64,000 bases of DNA from Nitratireductor sp. (GCA_017854535.1 JAFMHL010000015.1:1-64000), one strand, 5' to 3'; counted from the first letter of the stretch, positions 10,062-22,135 are shown. The notes: generated from the sequence alone by a model not told the origin. A program made the numbers and translations.

Positions 10062-11402
10062 TTACGCTTCGTCTTCTTTCATCAACTCTTCACGGCTGAC
10101 CGTTTTGTCTTTGATGTCTGCAAGACCCATTATGTGATCAACGACTTTTTCTTCATACAACGGAGCGCGAAGACCGGCTACTGCATCTGGGTTCTCACGG
10201 AAATAATCGAAAATTGCTTGTTCTTGACCAGGATACTGACGAACCTGATCGAACATTGCCTTCTGCAATTCATCTTCAGTGATCTCTACTTTCGCTTCTT
10301 CACCGATTTTTGCTAGGGTCAAACCAAGACGAACGCGGCGCTCTGCAAGTTTTTGATACTCTTTGCGCGCTTCTTCTTCAGTGGTTTCTTCGTCTTCAAA
10401 AGTCTTTTTCGCGCGCTCAAGCTCTTTTGTCATCTGTGTCCAGATGTTTTCAAACTCGGCACCAACCATTTTCTGCGGCAATTCCATTTTGGTCTGCTCG
10501 TCCAGCTGGTCAAGAACCTGACGCTTTACTTTAGCGCGGGTGTAAGAGCCATTCTGGCTTTCGATTTGGCCTTTAACAGCTTCGCGCAATTTGTCAGCGC
10601 TTTCAACACCAAGCTGTTTAGCCAACTCATCGTTGATTTCCATTTTCGCAGGCTTTTCAACCAACTTCAAAGTGATTTCGAACTCAGCGTCTTTACCAGC
10701 AAGATGTTCTGCCTGATATTCAGCAGGGAATGTAACCTTAATGGTTTTTTCATCGCCAGCTTTCAAGCCGATAATTTGTTCTTCAAAGCCAGGAATAAAG
10801 CGGCCTGAACCAATAACAAGCTTAGCGTCTTCGTCCTTGCCGCCTTCAAAGGGCTCGCCATCAACTTTACCAAGATAATCCATGGTAATGCGGTCGCCAT
10901 CAGCTGTCTTGCCTTTTTTCTCTTCGTAAGTGCGGGCGCTTTCAGCGATTTTCAGAACTTCAGCATCCAATTCTTTGTCTGCAACTTCTGCAATCGGGCG
11001 CTCGATTTTCAATTTATCAAGGGCAGGAACAGTAATTTCAGGCATCACTTCATAAGAGATATTGAATTCAAAGTCTTTTTCGCCAGAAAGAATGGCATCG
11101 GCTTCTTTTTCGTCTTCAGTCATCGAAATAGCAGGCTGTTGAGCCGCTTTTTCATTGCGCTCTTTCAAAACTTCGCCAGAACGTTTGTTGATCATTTCAT
11201 TGACCAATTCAGCCATAATCTGTTTGCCGTAAAGCTTTTTGATGTGGTTTGTTGGCACTTTGCCCTGACGAAATCCGTCAATGCGCACTTTGCCCTTCAT
11301 GTCTTCGAGGCGTACAGCCAGTTGTCCAGCCAGATCTTCTTTTGGAACAACGACTTTCAATTCGCGTTCAAGACCTTTGTTTACTGTTTCTGTAATTTGC
11401 AT
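10062..11402 (-). CDS. tig: Trigger factor
   Basis: 446 aa; GFRQGKVP ribosome-binding signature, FKBP-type PPIase domain ([20 protein letters not shown]). Confidence 0.98.
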   Translation of the reverse strand: MQITETVNKGLERELKVVVPKEDLAGQLAVRLEDMKGKVRIDGFRQGKVPTNHIKKLYGKQIMAELVNEMINKRSGEVLKERNEKAAQQPAISMTEDEKEADAILSGEKDFEFNISYEVMPEITVPALDKLKIERPIAEVADKELDAEVLKIAESARTYEEKKGKTADGDRITMDYLGKVDGEPFEGGKDEDAKLVIGSGRFIPGFEEQIIGLKAGDEKTIKVTFPAEYQAEHLAGKDAEFEITLKLVEKPAKMEINDELAKQLGVESADKLREAVKGQIESQNGSYTRAKVKRQVLDQLDEQTKMELPQKMVGAEFENIWTQMTKELERAKKTFEDEETTEEEARKEYQKLAERRVRLGLTLAKIGEEAKVEITEDELQKAMFDQVRQYPGQEQAIFDYFRENPDAVAGLRAPLYEEKVVDHIMGLADIKDKTVSREELMKEDEA

Positions 11403-11473
11403 GGAACAACCAACCTGTTTTTCTCGAAAAGTGCCAGCGACGCTTTTGCGTCACTGGCTCACATTATAAAATT

Positions 11474-11558
<85 letters not shown>

Positions 11559-11756
11559 TGATGGTTCACCCAAAGGCGCAGGGCCTTCAAACGAAAATAT
11601 GGGTTCTACAACTCCCCGCGAAGGATCGCTGATGAACCCGAATTTGCGCGTCTATAACACCCAACTTCTCAATTCGCAAAGGGTGAATTGAATTTTTTTA
11701 TCATGTTTCGCAATTAGGCTTAAAAACATGCGATTTGTAACCGCTAATACCTGCCT

Positions 11757-14264
11757 TTATTGAGCAACTTCTATTTCATCAATAATCCCTTCCCGCCGTC
11801 GAGGTGGGCCTTGCCGGATTTCAATGCGCGGAGGATAACGCCTCGCCGTAATATCAAATCTTGTCTGCCAGATTCTCCACTTTTGATGATTCCCCACATT
11901 CGGCCAAGCTGTCTTGGTGATGATATCGCCGCCCGTGATTTCTAACTGATAGGAACCATTGGTCTCAAGATGCGTGCGATTGATAATCATTTTTGGTTTC
12001 TTGCCCCTGCAATTTACCCACCAAAGCCTTGGAGCAAGTAGCAAGTCCGCAGTTTCACAGGCAGCTTGCAGCAATTTGGGGTCGAAGATCACTTTCACAC
12101 TCAAATTACTAAGTTGAAAATCACATCGATCTTTCGAGCAATTAATCTCATCGGGCAATGCATCAAAGGATCTATTCGGAAGAAACGCTTTTTGCCAAAT
12201 CTCCGTCGTGAACTTGCCAGAGCGCGGAAAAAGCAGGGTCAAACCATCGGTTTCCTCTCCCTTCGGACCCAAAAGAGAGGTCTTTACAACAATGCTGCGT
12301 CCATCTTGCCCAATCGAGATATCTGGCAATGGAACCGGCATATTTGCCATCCCAACCAGACCAATCACAGGGGCAAGTGCAAACAAACGTAATCGGGTCC
12401 GCAAAAAGCAGCCTAGAATTAGAAACCCGGCAGCCATCACCAAGAACAACCTTGGACGATGTCCCGTCTCAAAATCAATCTCATAAGAGTACACCCAATC
12501 AGCGACCGAAACGACACCCAGTATGGATTTTCCTAAAGGGGCCAGCGCCAGCCCCTCAAACCCATAGGGCATTAAAAACATGCTCAAAAGGGAGAGCGGC
12601 ATCACTAACATGGACACCAATGGCATAGCGACAAGATTTGAAATCAATCCCATTGGCGCGACACGGTGAAAATGCGCCATGGCAATCAAGGCAGTTGCAA
12701 AACCAGCAATCAGGCTGGTGGCTGATAATCCACCAAAATACCCAAATATTTGTCGAAACCATCCTGTCTTGGGTTCATAATTCTTGGTTCGGCGTTTTCG
12801 GTTTATGCGCGTCCAGTCTTGATACACTGCCAAAAGTGCGGCAACGGCAGCAAAGCTCATTTGAAACCCTGGCTGGAAAAGACTTGCAGGCGAAACCAGT
12901 AAAATAATCAGGGCTGCTATGGTAACACTTCGCATCGTCAATGCACGCCGGTCCATAAAGCTGGCTGCAAGCATAACCGTTATCATCAACCAGGCGCGCT
13001 GTGTGGCAATGCTTGCGCCCGATATAAACAAATATAGCGTTGCAGTAACAAACCCTGCGGCAATAGCCCATTTCTTGATGGGATAGTGATCGGCAAGACC
13101 CGGCACAAACACTAAGATTAACCGGACCAACCAGATTACTGTCAAAGTGACCAATGCCATATGCAGGCCAGAAATTGCCAAGATGTGCGCTAGACCAGAT
13201 CTTCTAAGGCTTTCTTGGGTATCTTTTGAAAGGCCGGAACGGTCTCCGGTTATTAATGCCGTAGCGATATCACCCGCCTCACCTGGCAAGCCTGAACGAA
13301 TTCGTTCAGAGATATTTCCTCGAACAGTGTGAAGCAACAGGCTTGCACTGGTAAACCAATCTTGGCTCGGGGCAGCTTCAACTTTTGTGGGAGCGCCCAT
13401 GAAAAAGCCTGATAAACCTAACCCCTGCAAATAGGATGCAAACGCAAAATCATAGCTGCCAGGATAGGCTGGACCAGATATCGGTTGTAGCCTAGCCAAT
13501 CCTTCAATCGCATCCCCGGGCGATAAGGTTTGGTGCTTCTTGCTTGCCGACAGTCGAATAGTGTTGGGTAATTGGTTTTCGGCTAATCCCTCTATGGAGC
13601 TTGGGCGGATTAAATAACGCGCAGCCCCTCGCCTGTTTTGATCTACAACCTGAACAACACCACTGATTTGTCCCGTCAATTGAGACATTGGAACCAGCAT
13701 GACTGCGCGGTCCATTTGTATTTTGGCCGCTGACAAGCCGGTGATGAAGAGAAATACAGCAACGCTCAAACCAAAAGCGATTTCCTTGGTCTTGAGCTTC
13801 AAAAGCAACACAGCAAAGCAAATCCAAGTTGCCAATAATGCCAAGCCATTTGGCTCACTGTCAGCATAATAATAAGCACCAATACCCATCGCCAATATCA
13901 CGGGAACAAAATTGAACTGGTTTCTCAGTTCATATTCTTTTGCCAAGGCAACCCTTATCGAATCGCGAAAATCAAATATCTGCATTTCCGCCTGAAACCG
14001 CAGCGCGGTAAATCGGTTTACTTTTTCTGCAGTAAAAGGATGATTGTTTGGAGTATTAATTAGGCTCTGATCGAATCGAACATTTTCAACCAATTCAATA
14101 TCATCAGAAAAATCACTGCTTACATTTGGAACGCCGGCGCCTTTGTCTGCTGGGGCATCCGTTGTCACAATAGGCAAAGGCTCATACAGCCACTCGTCTT
14201 CAATGACATTTGTCTTGTTTGATAGTTCAGTTTTCTTTTTGAACCATTTTCGTTCGCCAAACAT
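11757..14264 (-). CDS. comEC: ComEC/Rec2 family competence/DNA-uptake membrane protein
   Basis: 835 aa; LRRSGLAHILAISGLHMALV, GASIATQRAWLM, QPGFQMSFAAVAAL, typical Competence domain motifs; next to gltX as in Rhizobiales. Confidence 0.9.
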   Translation of the reverse strand: MFGERKWFKKKTELSNKTNVIEDEWLYEPLPIVTTDAPADKGAGVPNVSSDFSDDIELVENVRFDQSLINTPNNHPFTAEKVNRFTALRFQAEMQIFDFRDSIRVALAKEYELRNQFNFVPVILAMGIGAYYYADSEPNGLALLATWICFAVLLLKLKTKEIAFGLSVAVFLFITGLSAAKIQMDRAVMLVPMSQLTGQISGVVQVVDQNRRGAARYLIRPSSIEGLAENQLPNTIRLSASKKHQTLSPGDAIEGLARLQPISGPAYPGSYDFAFASYLQGLGLSGFFMGAPTKVEAAPSQDWFTSASLLLHTVRGNISERIRSGLPGEAGDIATALITGDRSGLSKDTQESLRRSGLAHILAISGLHMALVTLTVIWLVRLILVFVPGLADHYPIKKWAIAAGFVTATLYLFISGASIATQRAWLMITVMLAASFMDRRALTMRSVTIAALIILLVSPASLFQPGFQMSFAAVAALLAVYQDWTRINRKRRTKNYEPKTGWFRQIFGYFGGLSATSLIAGFATALIAMAHFHRVAPMGLISNLVAMPLVSMLVMPLSLLSMFLMPYGFEGLALAPLGKSILGVVSVADWVYSYEIDFETGHRPRLFLVMAAGFLILGCFLRTRLRLFALAPVIGLVGMANMPVPLPDISIGQDGRSIVVKTSLLGPKGEETDGLTLLFPRSGKFTTEIWQKAFLPNRSFDALPDEINCSKDRCDFQLSNLSVKVIFDPKLLQAACETADLLLAPRLWWVNCRGKKPKMIINRTHLETNGSYQLEITGGDIITKTAWPNVGNHQKWRIWQTRFDITARRYPPRIEIRQGPPRRREGIIDEIEVAQ

Positions 14265-14514
14265 TTACGCATTACCCAATACAAACGAACCAAATAAATG
14301 CAGCAGAATTTGCTGCATATCTATTCGCCATGGGTAACGTTGGCGCTGGAAAAATCAGGTCATCAACGTGGCAAAAAGGTTATATCGCCTAGTTCACAAC
14401 CACAATGGTTCGCAACGGCCGCACTTGTAACCTTCGTGGTCTATGCTACATCACAGCCAAATCAATTACCATCCCGACACCATATAGGTTGCAGGCTGCA
14501 ATTCAGGATTACCC

Positions 14515-15951
14515 ATGACACAAGAAAACAAAAAACAGGTAGTTACGCGCTTTGCGCCTTCGCCGACTGGTTACCTCCACATTGGAGGCGCTCGCACTGC
14601 TTTGTTTAATTGGCTTTATTCCAAAGCCAATGGCGGTAAAATGCTCCTGCGTATCGAAGACACCGACCGCGCGCGCTCCAGCCAACAGGCTGTAGATGCG
14701 ATTTTGGATGGCCTGTCTTGGATGGGACTTCAGTGGGATGGCGAGCCTATCTCACAATTTGAGCGTGCTAACCGCCATAGAGAAATCGCTGAGCAAATGG
14801 TTGCAAATGGAACCGCCTATTATTGCTTCGCATCTCAAGAAGAACTTACTGAAATGCGCGAATTGGCGAAAGCTGAGGGACGCCCTCCCCGTTATGATGG
14901 GCGCTGGCGTGACCGAAATCCGTCTGAGGCTCCAGAAGGAGCTAAAGGTGTTATTCGTCTAAAAGCACCCCAAGATGGCTTTACCATTGTTGACGATAAA
15001 GTTCAGGGCGAAGTCAAATTTCCCAATAAAGATTTGGACGATTTGGTTTTGCTTCGATCAGATGGCAATCCAACTTATATGCTGGCTGTTGTGGTCGATG
15101 ATCATGATATGGGAGTGACACATATTATTCGCGGCGATGATCATTTGACCAATGCTGGACGTCAAACTTTGATTTATCAAGCCCTTGGCTGGGACGTTCC
15201 GGTAATGGCGCATATCCCGCTGATTCACGGTGCAGATGGCGCGAAATTGTCCAAACGCCATGGCGCACTAGGTGCTGAAGCCTATCGGGCCATGGGCTAT
15301 TTGCCTGAAGCATTGCGCAATTATCTTGTTCGTCTTGGATGGGCCCATGGGGACAGCGAAATCATTTCTACAAAGGAAATGTTGGAATGGTTTGATTTCA
15401 GTGGAATGAATAAAGCCGCCGCCCGCTTTGATTTTGCAAAACTCGAAGCATTGAATGGGCATTATATTCGCCATAGCGATGATGCCTATCTGGCTGATCG
15501 CATGGAAGAGATATTAGACGAAGTGGAAATAGAAACGCCTCTTTGTGGAAAACTCAATGAAACCGGAAAAGCCAAACTCATTGCTGCCATGCCCGGTCTC
15601 AAAGAACGCGCAAAAACATTGGTCGAGTTAATCGATAGCGCCGCTTACCTTTTTGTCGAACGTCCTTTGCCATTTGAAGAAAAAGCTTTGGGTATTTTAA
15701 CAGATGGCGGTGACGATATTTTAGCTAAATTGATTCCTGTTTTAGAAGCAGAATCAGATTGGGATGTCACTGCTCTTGAGACGACTGTAAAAACATTTGC
15801 TGAAATTCAGGAATTGAAACTTGGAAAAGTGGCGCAACCGCTACGCGCGGCTTTAACCGGACGCTCCACATCGCCAGGCGTCTTTGATGTTTTGGCCGTT
15901 TTGGGCAAGGAAGAATGCCTGAACCGACTCAGAGATAGGCTCAAAGACTGA
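14515..15951 (+). CDS. gltX: Glutamyl-tRNA synthetase
   Basis: 478 aa; [23 protein letters not shown] (HIGH) and KLSKRHGA (KMSKS). Confidence 0.98.
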   Translation: MTQENKKQVVTRFAPSPTGYLHIGGARTALFNWLYSKANGGKMLLRIEDTDRARSSQQAVDAILDGLSWMGLQWDGEPISQFERANRHREIAEQMVANGTAYYCFASQEELTEMRELAKAEGRPPRYDGRWRDRNPSEAPEGAKGVIRLKAPQDGFTIVDDKVQGEVKFPNKDLDDLVLLRSDGNPTYMLAVVVDDHDMGVTHIIRGDDHLTNAGRQTLIYQALGWDVPVMAHIPLIHGADGAKLSKRHGALGAEAYRAMGYLPEALRNYLVRLGWAHGDSEIISTKEMLEWFDFSGMNKAAARFDFAKLEALNGHYIRHSDDAYLADRMEEILDEVEIETPLCGKLNETGKAKLIAAMPGLKERAKTLVELIDSAAYLFVERPLPFEEKALGILTDGGDDILAKLIPVLEAESDWDVTALETTVKTFAEIQELKLGKVAQPLRAALTGRSTSPGVFDVLAVLGKEECLNRLRDRLKD

Positions 15952-16156
15952 GGGTCAATCCATTAGGGCCTATAACTATGGTGTGACTTGAGCCTTACAG
16001 AAAAATACGATAATTAATCCCTACTTGCTAATTTGCTGCAGTGCAGCATATATGGTGTCGAAGCGGAATAATTGGTTCTTTCAATTTGATATACGCATTA
16101 TTTTTCGGAAAACTTTCCGGAGAATGAACAACAGGTTTTGTGAAGAGGATATTTAT

Positions 16157-17449
16157 ATGACAGATAAAACAGCAAAATTGACCATCGGTGATGAAAGCTG
16201 GGACTTTCCTGTCAAAGAAGGCACTTTGGGCCCAGATGTCCTCGATATCAGCGCACTTTACGCCAAAACGGATCGTTTTACATATGATCCAGGTTTCACA
16301 TCAACTGCATCCTGCGAAAGCGACATAACATTTATTGACGGTGACAAAGGCATTTTGTTGCACCGCGGCTATCCAATTGATCAGCTGGCCGACCATGGCG
16401 ACTTCCTAGAGACCTGCTATCTGCTGCTTTACGGTGAATTGCCAAACAAAGAGCAAAACGAAGATTTTCATCACCGTGTAACCTACCACACAATGGTTCA
16501 CGAGCAGATGAACCGCTTTTTCACCGGTTTCCGTCGCGATGCCCACCCAATGGCCGTGATGTGTGGTGTCGTTGGTGCTCTATCAGCCTTTTATCACGAT
16601 TCGACAGACATATCCGATCCCCACCAGCAAATGGTGGCTTCGCTTCGTATGATCGCGAAAATGCCAACAATTGCAGCAATGGCGTACAAATATCACGTTG
16701 GTCAGCCATTTGTGTATCCACGCAATGATCTCGATTATGCGTCTAACTTCCTCCATATGTGTTTCTCGGTTCCTTGCGAAGAATATAAGGTAAATCCAGT
16801 TTTGGCCCGCGCCATGGACCGTATTTTCATCCTTCACGCTGACCATGAGCAAAACGCATCTACTTCAACTGTTCGTCTTGCTGGCTCATCAGGTGCAAAC
16901 CCGTTTGCCTGTGTCGCCGCTGGTATTGCCTGCCTTTGGGGTCCTGCCCATGGCGGTGCCAACGAAGCAGCATTGAACATGCTTGCTGAAATCGGTTCAG
17001 TGGACCGTATTCCAGAATTCATCGCACGTGCAAAAGACAAGAACGATCCGTTCCGTCTCATGGGCTTTGGTCACCGGGTTTATAAAAACTACGACCCACG
17101 CGCCAAGATCATGCAGAAAACAACTCATGAGGTTCTCAAAGAATTGGGAATCAAAGACGATCCAATGTTAGACGTTGCCATGGAACTTGAACGGATCGCT
17201 CTAACCGATGATTATTTCATCGAAAAGAAGCTTTATCCAAACATCGATTTCTATTCCGGCATCACCCTGAAAGCGCTTGGTTTCCCAACCACCATGTTTA
17301 CAGTTCTATTCGCTCTGGCGAGAACCGTTGGTTGGATCGCCCAGTGGAAAGAAATGATCGACGACCCGAAACAGAAAATCGGTCGTCCACGTCAGCTTTA
17401 TACGGGCGCAACGCAGCGTGATTATGTGCCTATCAATAAGCGCTCATAA
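16157..17449 (+). CDS. gltA: Citrate synthase
   Basis: [32 protein letters not shown]...[25 protein letters not shown]...[13 protein letters not shown]. Confidence 0.97.
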   Translation: MTDKTAKLTIGDESWDFPVKEGTLGPDVLDISALYAKTDRFTYDPGFTSTASCESDITFIDGDKGILLHRGYPIDQLADHGDFLETCYLLLYGELPNKEQNEDFHHRVTYHTMVHEQMNRFFTGFRRDAHPMAVMCGVVGALSAFYHDSTDISDPHQQMVASLRMIAKMPTIAAMAYKYHVGQPFVYPRNDLDYASNFLHMCFSVPCEEYKVNPVLARAMDRIFILHADHEQNASTSTVRLAGSSGANPFACVAAGIACLWGPAHGGANEAALNMLAEIGSVDRIPEFIARAKDKNDPFRLMGFGHRVYKNYDPRAKIMQKTTHEVLKELGIKDDPMLDVAMELERIALTDDYFIEKKLYPNIDFYSGITLKALGFPTTMFTVLFALARTVGWIAQWKEMIDDPKQKIGRPRQLYTGATQRDYVPINKRS

Positions 17450-17482
17450 CTACCCCTCATCGCTGAATGTAAAATTTGAAAG

Positions 17483-17508
17483 CACCGGTCATATGGCCGG
17501 TGTTTTTT
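17483..17508 (+). terminator. Rho-independent terminator of gltA
   Basis: CACCGG-tcatatgg-CCGGTGtttttt. Confidence 0.85.
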
Positions 17509-17645
17509 CATCCATATTCTGGAAGTCCACTATCAAGAGTAAGCGCAATTAAACGTTTACCATTTTTGAGACATATTTGGGTATTAGCTGAATAGCAGAT
17601 CCAGAACACGGTAACTGCGTAAAGCTTGGGGCATCTGTGATCTAG

Positions 17646-17754
17646 CCTAAGAATTTGGATTCCTTAGGAGAATCCGTTATAGAGATTGAGTTTAGGTTCA
17701 TCGCGCATTTGATGGAGAACCTGAATTTGGGAGACGCGTTTGATTGCACGTCTC
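17646..17754 (+). other. Hairpin-rich intergenic segment; candidate structured leader or ncRNA (unclassified)
   Basis: GGATTC/GAATCC (17657-17662/17670-17675), alternative CCTAAG/CTTAGG (17646-17651/17663-17668), AGGTTC/GAACCT (17694-17699/17717-17722), GAGACG/CGTCTC (17731-17736/17749-17754). Confidence 0.4.
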
Positions 17755-17805
17755 AATTTGCTGAAAAATGGGGAATAACTTGGCTATTTTCGGAAACAGA
17801 CAGGT

Positions 17806-19050
17806 ATGATTAGCCGAGCAGAAAATGCTTGGCAAAAATTCTGTAAGCCCTCCATTCCCGCCACAAATGCGTCCACCCATATGCTGAACCTGCGTGGCAG
17901 CGCCATTTCATACTCATTAAGTAGTCATAAAAAGACAATTTTTGCGGCACTCCTGATTTCAACCACCGCACTTTCAGGATGCGTCGGTTCATCGGTCAAT
18001 AACGCATTGGACGTTGCAGTTATTTCATCAACAGAAGATCCTGTCTCTCTGGATGGCCAAAGCGATGAAAGCTCAACACAACTAGCAGCAAGCGATTTGG
18101 CAGGTGGTGTTCCTATCCCAGTGCGCTCTCCTTTGGTGGCGCAGCCTGTACTTTCAAATGAAACCGCCTTATTGCCAACAACAGACGAAAGTCCGGTCGC
18201 ACAGGCTGCCGCAGATGTCTTGAATGAGAATATTGATGCTAGTTCGGCTGTGGTGCCAACGCCGCAAGCAGCTAGTGAAACACAACTTGCATCCTTGGAC
18301 ACTTCATCCTCCGCTGAAAACCTAAATACTAACGCACCCGTCGCAGTGGATGTAACCGCAGATAGCCAAACTGCAGCGACCTCTGCTGTAAGCCAGACGG
18401 TTACTCAAGCCCCCAAACAAACCGAAAAACCGAAAACCTTGTTCGAGCTTTGGTTTGGCAAAAAAACAAAACAAGCAACAAAAGGCCCTGTCAAAGCAGT
18501 TAAGCCAGCCTCAAAAACGGTTATAGCGTCTGCAGTACCATCCACATCATCAATTAGTGGCTCAAAAAGCGGATTGCCTGGCGTGCAGCGCAACAGTGCA
18601 TTGTTTGGCATAAACGACGAAGAAGCAGATGATGAAGATGATTCTGTTCAAGTTGCATCTGTGGGCTCACTTGGACGTATAATGTCGCCCAAAGGTCTCG
18701 TTTTACAAACTGAAAGAGTGCAAGTCGACTGCTTTAAGCCTGAATTGATGCGTATTTTGACCGTAGTGGAGCGCCGTTATGGCAAAAAAGTTATGGTAAC
18801 ATCAGGATATAGAAGCCCGACTGGCAATAGACGCGCAGGTGGTGCACGAAACTCAACACATATTTATTGTAAAGCTGCTGATATCCAGATTGAAGGCGTG
18901 TCCAAATGGGATTTGGCAAAATTCTTGCGCACAGTCCCGGGACGTGGCGGCGTTGGAACCTATTGCCGAACCGATTCAGTTCATATTGATGTGGGATCAC
19001 AGCGCGACTGGCATCACCCTTGCCGCAGAAGCAAAAAGAAACGTGCCTAA
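17806..19050 (+). CDS. YcbK/DUF882-like (peptidase M15-like) lipoprotein; alternative start at 17881
   Basis: C-terminal domain VDCFKPELMRILTVVERRYGKKVMVTSGYRSPTGNRRAGGARNSTHIYCKAADIQIEGV...VHIDVG; lipobox TTALSGC after an in-frame ATG at 17881. Confidence 0.85.
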   Translation: MISRAENAWQKFCKPSIPATNASTHMLNLRGSAISYSLSSHKKTIFAALLISTTALSGCVGSSVNNALDVAVISSTEDPVSLDGQSDESSTQLAASDLAGGVPIPVRSPLVAQPVLSNETALLPTTDESPVAQAAADVLNENIDASSAVVPTPQAASETQLASLDTSSSAENLNTNAPVAVDVTADSQTAATSAVSQTVTQAPKQTEKPKTLFELWFGKKTKQATKGPVKAVKPASKTVIASAVPSTSSISGSKSGLPGVQRNSALFGINDEEADDEDDSVQVASVGSLGRIMSPKGLVLQTERVQVDCFKPELMRILTVVERRYGKKVMVTSGYRSPTGNRRAGGARNSTHIYCKAADIQIEGVSKWDLAKFLRTVPGRGGVGTYCRTDSVHIDVGSQRDWHHPCRRSKKKRA

Positions 19051-19265
19051 AAGGGTTTTAGTCGGGCCTTTTTCGCGCTGTTTACTTTGAAAATATGCGT
19101 TTTGTGGACAACAATGCCTGATATAGATGCATATTGGCCCCAAATTGCCCCATCAAAATCTTTCAGTGAATTTAATTTGAAAAACTACCATTTTCCTGTT
19201 GATGCATCGGGTTTTCCTATCTATAAGCGCCGCACAGGAGCTTTCCTTCGGAAAGTTTCTAGAGT

Positions 19266-19340
19266 GCGCCCTTCGTCTAGCGGTTAGGACGCCGCCCTTT
19301 CACGGCGGTAACACGGGTTCGATTCCCGTAGGGCGTACCA
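19266..19340 (+). tRNA. tRNA-Glu (anticodon TTC)
   Basis: gcgcccttcgtctagcggttaggacgccgccctttcacggcggtaacacgggttcgattcccgtagggcgtacca; full cloverleaf. Confidence 0.97.
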
Positions 19341-19424
19341 TTTCTTTTAATTTTTGATGTGCAGATATCTAGTGTGCGTTTCGCGCAAGCGAGAGGTCAT
19401 ACTTTTGTTTTTGGCGCGGCCCGT

Positions 19425-20393
19425 CTACTTTCTGAAACTTGAAGGCGGGGCGCCGAACTTTGACCGAAACGTTTTGGCAAAGTGCGCAGAAGAACAAAAG
19501 CCTGTTGCAATAGCAATTTCAGTGATCGATAACGGCGATTGAGACAAAAGGTTCTTTGCCTTTTCAAGACGCAGATCTCGATAAAATTCCATCGTCCCCG
19601 CTTTTAGTTTTTCGCGAAATAGTCGGTTCAATTGTCGCGGTCCCACTCCGGTCAGTTTCGACAACTGCGGTAAATCCAGTGGATCACCGTGATGATTTTC
19701 CATCGCTTCTATTGCGCGTATAATCGGAGCGCTCGTTGTCCCATACCGCACAACAAATCCTGCCCGTTGTGGCTGCCCTGAAGCGCGCACATCCGTATGC
19801 ATGAACCAGTCGCTCACACTTGTGGCGAATTCTTCGCCGTGATGGCTGGCGATTAATTCATGGATCATATCAAGCGCCGCAATCCCGCCAGCACAGGTAT
19901 AGCGATCGCGATCGATCACAAATATGCTCTTTTCCAACTTCAAATTGGGTGACATTTCTACCAATGACGGCGCATGCTCCCAATGAATGGTCATTCGATA
20001 GTCATTCATCAACCCCGCAGCGACGAGGATCGCAGGGCCACCTGAAACGCCGCCCAGCTTAACCCCCCGGCGCGATAAGTTTCGCAACCATTGAAACACC
20101 CGTTTGTCGTTGAACTTTGTTGGTTCTGGCCCGGCCAAAACAAGCAATAGATCAAACTCAATTTGTTCGCCAATCTGCGCTTTGGTTTTAACGACCCCTG
20201 CCCCAGAGCTCGACACTTGTCCGCCAAACAGCGAAATATTCGATACATTGTAAAGGGTCTTGCCAGCCAACACATTGGCCGCACGAAACGGCTCCGACGC
20301 TGCCGCATAAGACATCATTGCAAAGCCCTCCACGAGGAGGAAACCAATATTAAAAGGGCGTTCGTCTTTGTGATAGCTGACCATGAGATGCAA
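19425..20393 (-). CDS. GlxA family (DJ-1/PfpI-AraC) transcriptional regulator, divergent from the sarcosine oxidase operon (possibly GbdR-like)
   Basis: N-terminal amidase-like domain (GGVSGGPAILVAAGLMNDYRMTIHWEHA) plus C-terminal AraC HTH (LSITEIAIATGFCSSAHFAKTFRSKFGAPPSSFR). Confidence 0.9.
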   Translation of the reverse strand: MHLMVSYHKDERPFNIGFLLVEGFAMMSYAAASEPFRAANVLAGKTLYNVSNISLFGGQVSSSGAGVVKTKAQIGEQIEFDLLLVLAGPEPTKFNDKRVFQWLRNLSRRGVKLGGVSGGPAILVAAGLMNDYRMTIHWEHAPSLVEMSPNLKLEKSIFVIDRDRYTCAGGIAALDMIHELIASHHGEEFATSVSDWFMHTDVRASGQPQRAGFVVRYGTTSAPIIRAIEAMENHHGDPLDLPQLSKLTGVGPRQLNRLFREKLKAGTMEFYRDLRLEKAKNLLSQSPLSITEIAIATGFCSSAHFAKTFRSKFGAPPSSFRK

Positions 20394-20473
20394 TAATATG
20401 TCTTTAATAGAAAAGTCCAGCCCTGTTTATATCTAGACAATCTTCAAGACGAAAAGACGTCCAGGAGCATGGC

Positions 20474-21724
20474 ATGCGTTATTCTGCATTGAAGGTGTTT
20501 AAAGAGGCTATGACTGGCCACAAAGGTTGGGAGCCTGTCTGGCGCGAACCGGAACCCAAAGCAGAATATGATGTCATCGTTATCGGCGGCGGCGGCCATG
20601 GTCTGGCGACAGCCTATTACCTGGCAAAAGAATTCGGCATAACCAATGTTGCCGTTCTTGAAAAAGGTTGGATCGGTGGCGGCAATGTGGGCCGGAACAC
20701 AACCATCATCCGCTCAAACTATCTTTTGCCGGGCAACACCCCTTTTTACGAATTGTCTATGAAGCTTTGGGAAAACCTTGAACAGGATTTCAATTACAAT
20801 GCGATGGTTTCCCAACGCGGTGTTATGAACCTTTACCATTCTGATGCTCAGCGCGATGCCTATGTACGGCGCGGCAATGCCATGATCATGGCGGGCGTCG
20901 ATGCAGAGTTACTAAACCGCGAACAACTCCAAAAAGAATGCCCATTCCTTGATTTCGACAATGCGCGCTTCCCAATCATGGGCGCATTGGCCCAACGCCG
21001 TGGCGGTTCGGTTCGCCATGATGCGGTCGCCTGGGGCTATGCACGGGGCGCAGACAGTCGTGGCGTTGACATAATCCAGAACTGCGAAGTAAACGGCTTT
21101 GTGATGGATAAGGGCGTTTGCAAAGGCGTGACAACCAATAGAGGCACCATCAAAGCCAAAAAGATCGCCGTTTGTGTGGCGGGTTCATCGGGCAAGGTTA
21201 TGTCCTATGCCGGAATGCGTCTTCCCATTGAAAGCCATGTGTTGCAGGCATTTGTCTCAGAAGGCTTGAAGCCAGTTATCCCGGGCGTGCTGACCTTCGG
21301 TGCTGGTCATTTCTACGTTTCTCAATCAGACAAAGGCGGTCTTGTGTTTGGCGGTGATATCGACGGCTACAACACATATGCCCAACGCGGCAATTTGCCC
21401 GTTGTAGAAGACGTTTGTGAAGGCGGTATGGCACTCATGCCCATGATAGGCAGAGCCCGGCTGTTGCGCATGTGGGGCGGCGTTATGGACATGTCCATGG
21501 ATGGATCGCCATTCATCGACAAAACCGGAATTGACGGCCTCTATTTCAACGGCGGTTGGTGTTATGGCGGGTTCAAGGCCACACCTGCCTCAGGCTTTTG
21601 CTACGCCCACTTGATTGCGAAAGATCAGCCACACGAATTCGCGCAAGAATTGAGACTAGACAGATTTATGCGCGGCCATTTGATTGATGAAAAAGGCGTT
21701 GGTGCGCAACCCAACCTGCACTAA
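20474..21724 (+). CDS. soxB: Sarcosine oxidase subunit beta
   Basis: 416 aa; MRYSALKVFKEAMTGHKGWEPVWREPEPKAEYDVIVIGGGGHGLATAYYLAKEFG...; first of a four-gene operon. Confidence 0.97.
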   Translation: MRYSALKVFKEAMTGHKGWEPVWREPEPKAEYDVIVIGGGGHGLATAYYLAKEFGITNVAVLEKGWIGGGNVGRNTTIIRSNYLLPGNTPFYELSMKLWENLEQDFNYNAMVSQRGVMNLYHSDAQRDAYVRRGNAMIMAGVDAELLNREQLQKECPFLDFDNARFPIMGALAQRRGGSVRHDAVAWGYARGADSRGVDIIQNCEVNGFVMDKGVCKGVTTNRGTIKAKKIAVCVAGSSGKVMSYAGMRLPIESHVLQAFVSEGLKPVIPGVLTFGAGHFYVSQSDKGGLVFGGDIDGYNTYAQRGNLPVVEDVCEGGMALMPMIGRARLLRMWGGVMDMSMDGSPFIDKTGIDGLYFNGGWCYGGFKATPASGFCYAHLIAKDQPHEFAQELRLDRFMRGHLIDEKGVGAQPNLH

Positions 21725-21808
21725 TGGCCTACCCGATTTAGCTCTTGTCAAAGCGAAAAGAAATTCGTGAAAAAACAAATGCCTAATAATGCACATAGGA
21801 ACTGACGA

Positions 21809-22135
21809 ATGATCATCAACCACCCTCTTCTTGGACCCCGTGATGCCGCTGAATTTGTGTATCTTGGCGATGCGTCACTGATGAACAGACCCGATTGGCA
21901 AAGCACAGATGCTGGCAATCAATTTTATGAATATCAATATTTGCGTGACAATCCGGCCGGAGAACTTCGCGAGTTATGGTATCATGAACAGGGTGATCGA
22001 TCATGGTTAGTAGTAACACGCAATACACTGACCCACGCGATTTCAAAAGTCGAGCTTGCCCGTGATGTGAAGCTGCAAGAAATTAACAGTAAAACAAAAA
22101 CAACAGCCGCTGCAAAAAAAGGGAAAAAGGCATGA
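21809..22135 (+). CDS. soxD: Sarcosine oxidase subunit delta
   Basis: 108 aa; MIINHPLLGPRDAAEFVYLGDA...ELWYHEQGDRSWLVVTRNTLTHAI; overlaps the soxA start. Confidence 0.95.
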   Translation: MIINHPLLGPRDAAEFVYLGDASLMNRPDWQSTDAGNQFYEYQYLRDNPAGELRELWYHEQGDRSWLVVTRNTLTHAISKVELARDVKLQEINSKTKTTAAAKKGKKA

